Positions 56,354 through 64,000 of a stretch of DNA of 64,000 nt are shown piece after piece (the stretch's first letter is position 1; each line of letters opens with the position of its first letter). The translations under genes were made by a program, and so were the position numbers. The DNA is from a virus: the IMG/VR virus record IMGVR_UViG_3300045972_000071, positions 1-64,000 of that record; one strand, written 5' to 3'. The notes beneath the pieces were generated by a model. It did no database searches. It saw only the letters and a program-made list of their open reading frames with translations, and was not told the DNA's origin.

Positions 56354-57102
56354 TAGTATATACCTCCAATGGCGCATACGTTCCAACCTGCGGCGGCTAT
56401 AGCACCTAGCCCAACATATACTTCATATCCAGGAGGTAGTGCAATGTTCATCATGTAATCAATATCCGGTGTTGCCGCCGTTGCAATGATAGTTGTACCT
56501 GGTAACGTAACCTCACCATATAACTGCATATTTCCAATAGCAGGATCTTTGTACTTGCCTAATTGCCAGTTAGTCGTAAGCTGAAAAGATGTTGCGGGTG
56601 CATTGATTTCAAAGAATCGTAATTGAGCACCAGTAGCATCAGCAACATAAAGCTCATAGGATACAGCACCAACTACCGCTGTCCAGTTGAAGGTGACGGT
56701 GTTTGTTGCAAGACCGTTAGCAGGGACAACCTGTGAAACCTCTGTACTTATCAACGAACGGGAACCACCTGGACCAATGGCAACAAGTTTTGCATAGTAA
56801 GTTCCTGGGGTTAAAGCTCCGGTTGTCGTAGTAGTTGATGAAGCACCCATAGTAGGTGCAGATGCTCCGAACTGTGTATTGATTCCGCCAGAGTTAATGT
56901 AAATCCTTGCTACTGTTTGGGAATTAGTACCAATAGCCTTGAAGCGCAATCGCTCAATAAACGCACCATTAGTATCCCCACCCGCAAAGACTTCTTTGGT
57001 GTTGACTGTGGTGCCTGTGTAATCATTGGCAGCGGTTTTAAGCTGAACGCCCTCACCTATTAATCCGTAAGCTGTAAAAATTGGTGCTGTATTAGCTGGC
57101 AT
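56353..57102 (-). CDS. Tail or fibre protein with FN3-like domain
   Basis: 249 residues. The central segment LTPGTYYAKLVAIGPGGSRS ... TFNWTAVVGAVSYELYVAD is FN3-like; beta-rich throughout, no coiled coil. Between the tip adhesin and a large fibre gene, so probably a connector or accessory of the fibre. ATG with AAGGAG. Confidence 0.65.
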   Translation of the reverse strand: MPANTAPIFTAYGLIGEGVQLKTAANDYTGTTVNTKEVFAGGDTNGAFIERLRFKAIGTNSQTVARIYINSGGINTQFGASAPTMGASSTTTTTGALTPGTYYAKLVAIGPGGSRSLISTEVSQVVPANGLATNTVTFNWTAVVGAVSYELYVADATGAQLRFFEINAPATSFQLTTNWQLGKYKDPAIGNMQLYGEVTLPGTTIIATAATPDIDYMMNIALPPGYEVYVGLGAIAAAGWNVCAIGGIY

Positions 57103-57111
57103 GTTATCTCC

Positions 57112-59226
57112 TTAAAATCGTACTAATCCCATATTCATTGCAACAGATAATCCTAACGAACTGCCACCCCCTCCCCCTAAAGAAGCTAAGGCCCCATCAT
57201 ATTTGAATCCTACACTGCTCCCAGCAAAACATACGGGAGTAGATGTCTTAGGATCTGTTGAAAACTCTACCCAGCTATAGGCTTCACCATTCTGTCCTAG
57301 TGCGAATGCGTCAAATATAGTGTATGTATCAGGGGATGGTGTTTTCCACCCTGTCCCCTTATCTCCTATATTTGTACCATATATATAAAGTGTTCCCCCG
57401 ACTACCCCTTGTATTGCTTCTATACGCAAACGTCTGTTTATCATACTCCAGGGGGATACGTCAATGTATGCATCGGATTCCATATTAAATTTGATAACAT
57501 CATAATCATCACTATATGATACTCGGTACTGTTCAGGAACATATTCTTGGGATGGCCCAAGTAATGCACCGTTATTTGCAGATATTATTCCTTGTATATT
57601 CCCATTAGTTTCATCACTACCTATCATTATAATATAAAAACCATCTGGGGGCAATACAGTGGCTAAAGTAACAGCATCAGCGTGAGTAGCGGCATAATGG
57701 GTCACTTGTGCATTATAAACAATCGCTGGTATGGCTCTTGAGTATGCTCGGGAATCCAAAGTTATTTGCATACCTATTTTGTCAGTAGTTATACCTTTTA
57801 CTTTAAAGAAGTTTCCTAACTCAAAGGTCGTATTTGTCCCTACTGGAAGGACGGCAACATAATTACCTCTATAGTAACACGTACTATCCGAAGCTCCTAG
57901 AGGACCAGTGTTTATTCCTATAAAGGCTCTATCGTCTATCGTATCACGCAACTCATATTTAGAGTTAGGTTGTATCCTTTGTTTCTGCGGGGAACCTAAT
58001 CGTAGTCCTATACAATCTTCTGTTACTAATTCTCCGCCAGCATAAGTTCCTGGAACATAACCAAGTCCTATTTGTAAACCATTGACTGGCTGTGCCGTCA
58101 TAAATATGATACTTCCATCTAGTACCACATTCGTGCAATTATCAACAGTGTTCAGTGAGTAAAAAGTACCCCCAAGGTTTGAAGTAAAATTAGTAAAAGT
58201 TGTAAGTACCACAGTATTAGAACACTCACCTATAACTAACTGTTCCGTATTACCTAGAATAATCAAAGCATCACAAGCGGCACCTGTCCACACTTTCTGA
58301 ACAGTACCACCAAACACCAATGGGAGTGTATTATTATTTTGATTAGCAATGGTTATGTTCTTAATGGAGATTGTTCCTAATAGTTCATGCAAGAACATCG
58401 GAACCATTTTAGAATCTGTATATGTGCAAGAGTACCCTGGGGGCATATTTACATTAGGTGCCACCCAGTACATTTGGGTTGTCTCTTCTTTAAACACCCT
58501 TGTGTAATAGTTACGGAAATCATCATAGGCAATAATGTTAAACATAGGATCTTGCCTATATGTGATCTTACCTTTAGTGTATGCAGACACACCGTTATAT
58601 CGCTCAACTGATTCAATCCTATAATTTATCACATCATTTGGGTGAAGTTCAGACTCTGCCTCTTCTCCAATATAATCTGTAGTCATAGCAGTGACAATTA
58701 AAGGTTCATTTCTTCCTGTCCAGTTAATTGTGTGAGCACCACCTGCATCACCGACATAAGTAGTTGCAAAGTCTGTTATTCTATATCGTTGACCTATCTC
58801 AAGAGTTCCAGAAACAAAATTGCTTATTACACCTTGAGCGCCACTTGATACCCATCCACTCACACTTGAAAAGTGCAAACCTACGAAGCCTGTGAAGCCT
58901 GTTATGTTTTCACCAATGATGTCAGTGATAGTGAATGTACCATTATTGTTAGTGCCGGTGAAAGTAACAGAATCCCCAATATTATAAGGGTTCGGATTAT
59001 CAATGAAAACGCTGTCAAATATAGTACCATAACGCTTTGCAAATCCAAGTATGCTTCGTTTAGCTCCTGTGGAGTGCATGGCTTTGAGTTCGGAATAAGT
59101 CACATCCGTTATAGTTGTTGGTCCACTGCCCCCACCGCCGGCTACTGAATCTACATACTGCTTTGTAGCGGCATGTAGATTTGCAGTAGGATTTGACGGT
59201 AATATTATAGGAGTTAAACTCTTCAT
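57112..59226 (-). CDS. Large tail-fibre protein
   Basis: 704 residues. N-terminus LTPIILPSNPTANLHAATKQ plus YVDSVAGGGG is the common collar of fibre modules (the NPTAxLHAATKQYVD motif). The middle has GTLEIGQRYRITDF, a pattern of beta-solenoid fibre or depolymerase-like shafts, with many asparagine ladders; the end repeats Gly patches. Probably a receptor-binding or shaft protein. Confidence 0.75.
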   Translation of the reverse strand: MKSLTPIILPSNPTANLHAATKQYVDSVAGGGGSGPTTITDVTYSELKAMHSTGAKRSILGFAKRYGTIFDSVFIDNPNPYNIGDSVTFTGTNNNGTFTITDIIGENITGFTGFVGLHFSSVSGWVSSGAQGVISNFVSGTLEIGQRYRITDFATTYVGDAGGAHTINWTGRNEPLIVTAMTTDYIGEEAESELHPNDVINYRIESVERYNGVSAYTKGKITYRQDPMFNIIAYDDFRNYYTRVFKEETTQMYWVAPNVNMPPGYSCTYTDSKMVPMFLHELLGTISIKNITIANQNNNTLPLVFGGTVQKVWTGAACDALIILGNTEQLVIGECSNTVVLTTFTNFTSNLGGTFYSLNTVDNCTNVVLDGSIIFMTAQPVNGLQIGLGYVPGTYAGGELVTEDCIGLRLGSPQKQRIQPNSKYELRDTIDDRAFIGINTGPLGASDSTCYYRGNYVAVLPVGTNTTFELGNFFKVKGITTDKIGMQITLDSRAYSRAIPAIVYNAQVTHYAATHADAVTLATVLPPDGFYIIMIGSDETNGNIQGIISANNGALLGPSQEYVPEQYRVSYSDDYDVIKFNMESDAYIDVSPWSMINRRLRIEAIQGVVGGTLYIYGTNIGDKGTGWKTPSPDTYTIFDAFALGQNGEAYSWVEFSTDPKTSTPVCFAGSSVGFKYDGALASLGGGGGSSLGLSVAMNMGLVRF

Positions 59227-59235
59227 AATTTATCC

Positions 59236-60654
59236 TTATGCCATCACAACTACACGATACTGACCTGCTGTTGGGGCGACCGAGAAGTTCAGAGTTAATT
59301 GATTGACTGTATTAAGAACACAGTCAACGGCTACTTCTGCCCACGGAGTTGCGGTCTCATAAATCTTATATGTCAAATCTCTGGTATTCAAACTATGAGT
59401 TACCGGAATTGATGTAGTAGCACCATCTCCGATTGTAGCAGAGTATTTGACAACTGTACCAGTGTTTGTAGTTGCATTCGGGGTAATAGATAATGCTGTT
59501 TGCATCTCAGCAACGGTTAGTGCTTTTGCATCCGCTAACGCACCTGTATTATTACCTACAAATGTGTTCGCCGCTAACTGCTGAAATTTTGCAAAAGTTA
59601 CCGCATGTGATGCGATAGTTAATGCCGATGAACCTGTAACATCACCAGTATGGTTAGCGTTCTGATTCTGCAATGAGGCAATCGTCACACCACCATCTTT
59701 CAGCAGTTTACCTGTGGTACCGTTGTACACTGCAATGTAGTCCGTAGCACCAACAGAAGTCGGTCCAAGAACTACACCAGATAGATTACGCTCAATACTG
59801 TTCCATTGTGCGCCTACTGTGGCTTGATTACCAGATGCCGTACTATCCGTCTTACACATCAACATGTCGCCGGCGTCAACAGCTAGACCACCTGCACCAC
59901 CTATAAGACCAGCTACTGATACGACATACATATCACCAGCGCTGGCTGCGGGGTAGTTGGGGTTTGCAGAGCAGTCCAGTACCCCCTTATAAACCAATGC
60001 GTTGGCTGCGGCAATTAATGTATCTGCATACACCTTAACTGCGTTCTGTGTTGGGACAAGAACGTCACTTGTCCCTAATGCGGTGTTAGTTGAAAGATAG
60101 GAAGCTGGCATTGCTCCGATATCGGAAAGAACAGTAGCATGAGGTACACTGGTGATACCTGTTGATGTCCATTTTGCATATAGACCAGATGTTGCTGTTC
60201 CGTTGACTTGGACAGCATTCGTAGTGAGTATACCAAACGTCAAAGCAGACTGTTTCGTATCAGCATAAGTCTTAGTCGCTTTCGCAGATGGTACCGTATC
60301 GTCCGATGCACTGACCGATGTTAAATCATTATCAATCAGCAGTGTTGTGACATCTCCCGCAACACGACCGACAATGCTATTCACTGGGATCGTCAAGGCA
60401 TTAGGAACACCAGTAGTTGCCGCGGCAAACAAAATGGACTGGGGCGTGTACAAAGCCTTCATTACTGCGGTGGATAAATCAGGAGCACCGCCCGACCCAG
60501 CCCATAGTGTACCGTTCCAACAATAAAATGTTTTGTCAGAAGTGTTGAAATATATCTGGCCCTCACCAGGTGTGCCTGGTGCTGATGCACTTCCGTGAAC
60601 AACTGCATTCTTTAACTGATTTTTATTGAGGTCTATCTCTGTTAAAAATTTCAT
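59236..60654 (-). CDS. Tail-fibre protein with exchange-prone N-terminal module
   Basis: 472 residues. MKFLTEIDLNKNQLKNAVVH, PGEGQIYFNTSDKTFYCWNG (a widespread fibre module), then ANALVYKGVLDCSANPNYP AASAGDMYVVS (another module), ANHTGDVTGS, and a C-terminal beta module with HSLNTRDLTYKIY. Composed of repeats shared among fibre genes. ATG near 60654 with AAGGAG. Confidence 0.8.
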   Translation of the reverse strand: MKFLTEIDLNKNQLKNAVVHGSASAPGTPGEGQIYFNTSDKTFYCWNGTLWAGSGGAPDLSTAVMKALYTPQSILFAAATTGVPNALTIPVNSIVGRVAGDVTTLLIDNDLTSVSASDDTVPSAKATKTYADTKQSALTFGILTTNAVQVNGTATSGLYAKWTSTGITSVPHATVLSDIGAMPASYLSTNTALGTSDVLVPTQNAVKVYADTLIAAANALVYKGVLDCSANPNYPAASAGDMYVVSVAGLIGGAGGLAVDAGDMLMCKTDSTASGNQATVGAQWNSIERNLSGVVLGPTSVGATDYIAVYNGTTGKLLKDGGVTIASLQNQNANHTGDVTGSSALTIASHAVTFAKFQQLAANTFVGNNTGALADAKALTVAEMQTALSITPNATTNTGTVVKYSATIGDGATTSIPVTHSLNTRDLTYKIYETATPWAEVAVDCVLNTVNQLTLNFSVAPTAGQYRVVVMA

Positions 60655-60664
60655 TGGTTACTCC

Positions 60665-61099
60665 TTATGATAAATATGCCATACCTGTAATAGATGCAGA
60701 GAACACAATAGTTAATTGGTTAGCTGAATTATATGTGATGTCCCCTATTGTTTGTTGCTGAACTGAATCAATCACAATGACATTAGGATACTTGTTCATG
60801 TTATGGGTGATAACCCACGTATTTGTCAGCACCACTTGAGTGTGATCGTATCTATCTAAAGAAGTCCAATTTGTATCAAGGATACCGCCAACAAGCTGGT
60901 AGTTCTTAGCATCTGCATTGCAATACACAGTCATACCTTCTCTGCGTCTTGCCGCTGGTATAGCATTTCGTGCTGTAGTGTCTGCAACTTCCCTATGACC
61001 GCCTTTTCCATAAATAGAATCATGGGTAGCATAAGTATCAGCAGTATCAGTAGGAGCAACAAATCCTGTTATAGTAACGCTTCCTGGAATAGAAGCCAT
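60665..61099 (-). CDS. Small fibre or structural protein
   Basis: 144 residues. The N-terminal DTYATHDSIYGKGGHREV...ARRREGMTVYC and C-terminal WVITHNMNKYPNVIVIDS with VFSASITG are common in phage tail-fibre accessory genes (the same C-terminal module as in the preceding gene). Likely a trimeric collar. Confidence 0.7.
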   Translation of the reverse strand: MASIPGSVTITGFVAPTDTADTYATHDSIYGKGGHREVADTTARNAIPAARRREGMTVYCNADAKNYQLVGGILDTNWTSLDRYDHTQVVLTNTWVITHNMNKYPNVIVIDSVQQQTIGDITYNSANQLTIVFSASITGMAYLS

Positions 61100-61107
61100 A
61101 AAATCTC

Positions 61108-61962
61108 CTAGCTAGCCGTTATAGTAACAGCACCAGCTAAAGTGTTCGTTGTTCTATGAACATTATAGTTTGTGGTTACGCCGTTAACATTGGTAACACT
61201 CACAGTATACGGAGCTTCCATCGCAACATTTTGATTACCACCATCTTTGAAAGTAGTTGCTGTTCCAAGAGTAGATGGATAACAGATGTATTTATATCCA
61301 CCCCCGAGCATCGTATAAACAGCACCAAATCCGGTTTGTAAATTACCCACTCGCAATGCTTCTATATCTACTTCTGTCAGTGCTGTCAGTGCGGATTCAC
61401 CAGAGTATACTTTCCATCTCCATGTGACTGTTAAAGTGGAAGAGAAAGTCACGGCATTTGTATTGGTTCCTGTGACACTCCATTGATGCGTAGTTGCCGT
61501 ATTCTTTACAACAGATCCTATATTTTGAACGGATGAACCAGTGTTACCTAAACCTGTTGCAAGATTGACTGCATTAGTTACATCACGAATCTGTATTGTG
61601 TTTGCGGTTATATTTCCACTATTTGTAGTGCCCCACGTGAAAGTTTTACTACCTGATAGTGTAGTACCTACTTCAACGGTAGCAACATATCCTGTGTATG
61701 TGAAAGAGGAGAATGCTGGATTTTGATACGGATAAAGTAATGCATCGAACATCTGGGCAATGGTTTTAGCGACAAATGTAGAACCTGCGGCTATACCACC
61801 AAAGACACCTGCTGTTGGTGTGGCGTTTGAATATGTGGGAGCTGGGGTAACAATGGATGATACAGGTAACTGAACAGACACACCATTTTGAACGGCATAC
61901 ACTACCTCTGTACCTGTCAATGTACCAGCTAATGGTTTTTGAGATAGTTTTTGATCGCCCAT
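61108..61962 (-). CDS. Tail-fibre-like beta-rich protein
   Basis: 284 residues. MGDQKLSQKPLAGTLTGTE is a usual fibre N-terminus; the body is Thr/Ser-rich beta sheet (MFDALLYPYQNPAFSSFTY then Ig-like strands). ATG precedes the next gene by a few nt. Probably a fibre or baseplate decoration. Confidence 0.65.
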   Translation of the reverse strand: MGDQKLSQKPLAGTLTGTEVVYAVQNGVSVQLPVSSIVTPAPTYSNATPTAGVFGGIAAGSTFVAKTIAQMFDALLYPYQNPAFSSFTYTGYVATVEVGTTLSGSKTFTWGTTNSGNITANTIQIRDVTNAVNLATGLGNTGSSVQNIGSVVKNTATTHQWSVTGTNTNAVTFSSTLTVTWRWKVYSGESALTALTEVDIEALRVGNLQTGFGAVYTMLGGGYKYICYPSTLGTATTFKDGGNQNVAMEAPYTVSVTNVNGVTTNYNVHRTTNTLAGAVTITAS

Positions 61963-61965
61963 TTT

Positions 61966-62232
61966 CTACTCCAACACTAGGTATGTACCATCTTCACAAA
62001 GCAGAAACGAATTATCTTCACAAAGAAGGATGAACCAATTCCTTATATCACTGATGAACTGTGTTACTATTTCAGAGTAGACAGCCCCAAATTGCGCTAT
62101 CACAGAGTAAAGGGAACCCGCAAATGACGCTGTTGAAAGAGAAATGCTACTACTGATATGCTCAGAATTTTTTGAAGCAGGCACCGAGCTTTCTGCTTGC
62201 TCACTTATTCTGATCTGTCCTTCATTTATCAC
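61966..62232 (-). CDS. Hypothetical 88-residue structural-cluster protein
   Basis: Ser-rich N-terminal half; the C-terminus repeats FILLCEDNSFLLCEDGTYLV, a CEDxxx(L/Y) beta repeat. ATGA overlap with the gene before it. Unknown. Confidence 0.5.
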   Translation of the reverse strand: MINEGQIRISEQAESSVPASKNSEHISSSISLSTASFAGSLYSVIAQFGAVYSEIVTQFISDIRNWFILLCEDNSFLLCEDGTYLVLE

Positions 62233-62657
62233 CTTGTCACCTGCATAACCATTGTAACAGCACCGCTGAACGGCATAAATACGAATCCAGTAGTATCTTC
62301 AATCTCTACATCGTAGACATATGGACCTTTACCGATTGTATCGGTAGTTGCTGCCTCAAGAATAAGTAAAGCGTAGCACTTACCTACAGCATCAGTCTGC
62401 AATGCGGCTATTTGTGCTGTAGTTAAATGGCATCTTCCTGCCGTCATTGCGGCTAGAACACCAGTATTATTTAGAATGGAAACTGTGAATGATGTAATGA
62501 CATCAGCAGAGGATGTTTTCTTACGAATCTTGCCACGTACACCGGCTGTTCCACCAGTGTATGTAGTCATATTCAAAGGTAGTCCGTTGACATCCTTTAC
62601 TAGGATTAACCACTCAAACGTGGAACCTTGAATAATTTCTATATCTTGAATCGTCAC
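62229..62657 (-). CDS. Baseplate/BppU-like N-terminal domain protein
   Basis: 142 residues. IEIIQGSTFEWLILVKDVNG with later GKIRKKTSS and VEIEDTTGFVFMPFSGAVT resembles the immunoglobulin-like N-terminal domain of BppU-type upper baseplate proteins. Probably a fibre-to-baseplate adaptor. Confidence 0.6.
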   Translation of the reverse strand: MTIQDIEIIQGSTFEWLILVKDVNGLPLNMTTYTGGTAGVRGKIRKKTSSADVITSFTVSILNNTGVLAAMTAGRCHLTTAQIAALQTDAVGKCYALLILEAATTDTIGKGPYVYDVEIEDTTGFVFMPFSGAVTMVMQVTR

Positions 62658-62740
62658 GGCGTCCTCCCAGATGTGTCACATTACGATAATTTTCATTTTA
62701 GTGCAAGAGTGAATATTGGTTTACATAGTAGGCCATTCCA

Positions 62741-63091
62741 TTAGAATAACCCACCTACATGTTTTGGCGTACCTAGAATGAATGAGAATGTAGTGGGCGG
62801 CGCCGGAAGTAGATTTACATTTATCCACTCATACTGATCTGTTCTGACTGTGACCATACCATCGTCAGTGGGCTTTGAATTAAGAACTCCTAGAAAACCC
62901 TCAATGTTGGGGCTTGCTGGGTTAGTCTCTATAGGTCTAGGAAATGAAGTACCTGGACTTGCAAGAGTGTTCAGAGCAACTACTTCTTGGGCCGCCATCT
63001 GTAATGCGGGTTTCCAATCATAGTAGTCCACACCGTTAGTAGTTGTTTTTACTGCATTCGCTTTATTCAATTCTATTACAAGGGTGGCCAT
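62741..63091 (-). CDS. Hypothetical structural-cluster protein
   Basis: 116 residues. Starts MATLVIELNKANAVKTTTNG; contains an internal proline-rich stretch. An 83-nt gap precedes the next gene. Probable tail component by position only. Confidence 0.5.
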   Translation of the reverse strand: MATLVIELNKANAVKTTTNGVDYYDWKPALQMAAQEVVALNTLASPGTSFPRPIETNPASPNIEGFLGVLNSKPTDDGMVTVRTDQYEWINVNLLPAPPTTFSFILGTPKHVGGLF

Positions 63092-63099
63092 ACTGTCTC

Positions 63100-64000
63100 C
63101 TATTTGGTTTTAAGTTTGAGTTGGATGTCACTTAATCCTTCACCATATATTGATACATTTTTTAAGAACCCAGACATATTATCACTACTAGGTGCGTTAT
63201 ACCAAGTGCTACCAAATTGAAAGAACTGAGCTTGGGCGCCTATAGTGTAGGATCTATCAGTTGTTCCTAATGTACCTTTAGACACCATATTACAATTATT
63301 GGTGAAACATCTAATACCCACTTTGACTTTTTCTATAAATGTTGTTGATGGGGCGGTGGGGGTTATCTCTGTTAGGTTTTCCCCGTACTGAGAAGCAACC
63401 GTATAATAGGCACCATTCTTATTGTAAATATTTATGGAATATTCATCCGCAGTGTTATTCGTAGTTGAATCAGATATATTAACCGCTATTTGTTGTATGT
63501 AGTTTGACTTTATTTGGCTGACTTCCATAAGAATTGAAAACCTATCCGCAATAATCACGTTATTATCATACAGAGACAAGCGGGAAGCCCCCCTCGTCAT
63601 AGTAGTTGCCTTTGTGGGTATATAAGATGTGGCTATGGGGGATTCCTCAACTTGAATACCCCACACACTATATTCCCCGCCATAACTATATCCTGTAAAT
63701 ACAACCGTTGATGCAACTGGTTCACTTGTTCCTATTATACTTTGACTTGCCAAAAACACTCTGTACCAACCGTTACCTACAGGTAACATCTCTCCATAAT
63801 GTAGACCTACGCCCCCAGCACCCACTGCTGTTATTACGGTACCCGCTAATGGATTCATCTGGATGTACATGTAGTCAGAGAAATCACTATTCCATTTGAA
63901 ATATGCAGTTATATTTGTAGCCGACAATGATTTAATATAAAAGGATAATGCTACCGTAGAATTATGAGCGGTATTCATTGTCTGTGTAAGGTCTGACCCT
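63100..64000 (-). CDS. Tail-fibre protein, C-terminal part (cut by window edge)
   Basis: The frame continues past ATG 63978 to the edge, so the true start is outside. WYRVFLASQSIIGTSEP and WGIQVEESPIATSYIPTKATTMTRGAS are typical of carbohydrate-binding/fibre modules; a second lectin-like half follows (LSLYDNNVIIADRFSILMEV). Host recognition or glycan binding is likely. Confidence 0.75.
   Translation of the reverse strand, partial: GSDLTQTMNTAHNSTVALSFYIKSLSATNITAYFKWNSDFSDYMYIQMNPLAGTVITAVGAGGVGLHYGEMLPVGNGWYRVFLASQSIIGTSEPVASTVVFTGYSYGGEYSVWGIQVEESPIATSYIPTKATTMTRGASRLSLYDNNVIIADRFSILMEVSQIKSNYIQQIAVNISDSTTNNTADEYSINIYNKNGAYYTVASQYGENLTEITPTAPSTTFIEKVKVGIRCFTNNCNMVSKGTLGTTDRSYTIGAQAQFFQFGSTWYNAPSSDNMSGFLKNVSIYGEGLSDIQLKLKTK

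Noticed and set aside
1-64000. CRISPR arrays, integrase, lysogeny module, rRNA or tRNA genes
   Set aside because: I looked for regularly spaced repeats, tyrosine or serine recombinase motifs, CI-like repressors and tRNA-like T-loops and saw none that held up; the lone small HTH protein at 43462 is not enough to propose lysogeny.

Overview
The window is part of the genome of a virulent tailed double-stranded DNA phage (Caudoviricetes) of a Gram-negative bacterium. Evidence: a large terminase subunit, a nearly complete phage replication, recombination and nucleotide-metabolism gene set, a tail-fibre cluster, and a lysis cassette with an inner-membrane and a lipoprotein spanin, which only Gram-negative hosts need. 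No integrase or lysogeny repressor was recognised. The host genus cannot be read from the sequence.

Layout. (1) 1-1232, minus strand: terminase genes (TerL cut by the left edge; a probable TerS). (2) 1233-1972: divergent control region running into an AT-rich cassette, one unknown gene bracketed by perfect 31-bp inverted repeats. (3) About 2.6-15.9 kb, plus strand: many very small genes of unknown function, several with zinc-ribbon cysteines, arranged in short operons. Each operon has a sigma70-like promoter, a conserved AGAAGTT(A/C)AATT leader just before the Shine-Dalgarno sequence, and usually a hairpin at its end. Recognisable here are a SprT-like metalloprotease, DUF2786, DUF932, a UvrD-like helicase and a ribbon-helix-helix regulator. 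(4) 15.9-22.9 kb: SF2 helicase, DnaG-like primase, a candidate replication initiator, a lytic transglycosylase and a DnaB-like helicase. (5) 23.0-31.4 kb: queD, queE, folE, queC and a dpdA-like transglycosylase, the pathway that makes preQ0 and inserts it into DNA, interleaved with an HU protein, a methyltransferase, a myo-inositol phosphate synthase and a HAD phosphatase. (6) 31.5-52.6 kb: sliding clamp, UDG-PolA fusion polymerase, clamp loader, HD hydrolase, probable recombination mediator, gp32-like SSB, UvsX/RecA, flap nuclease, RuvC-like resolvase, split SbcC plus SbcD, dNMP kinase, ThyX and ATP-dependent ligase. Two non-coding stretches of about 350 nt (36.8-37.1 and 38.6-38.9 kb) look like structured RNAs. 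(7) 52.6-64 kb, minus strand: lysis genes (spanins, candidate holins, M15 endolysin with an EF-hand-like loop), then a series of tail-fibre or adhesin genes that runs off the right edge. A bidirectional terminator separates the converging blocks.

Five free-standing HNH homing endonucleases and one remnant sit in the plus-strand block. Four of the insertions duplicate the end of the neighbouring gene. All five intact genes have their own promoter placed inside a hairpin that can sequester the ribosome binding site. The most notable new observations are a structured element of about 105 bp present in two inverted copies (terS-terL gap and inside the initiator gene) whose hairpin shows compensatory base changes, the two structured RNAs, the inositol-phosphate genes inside the 7-deazaguanine cluster, and the inverted-repeat cassette.
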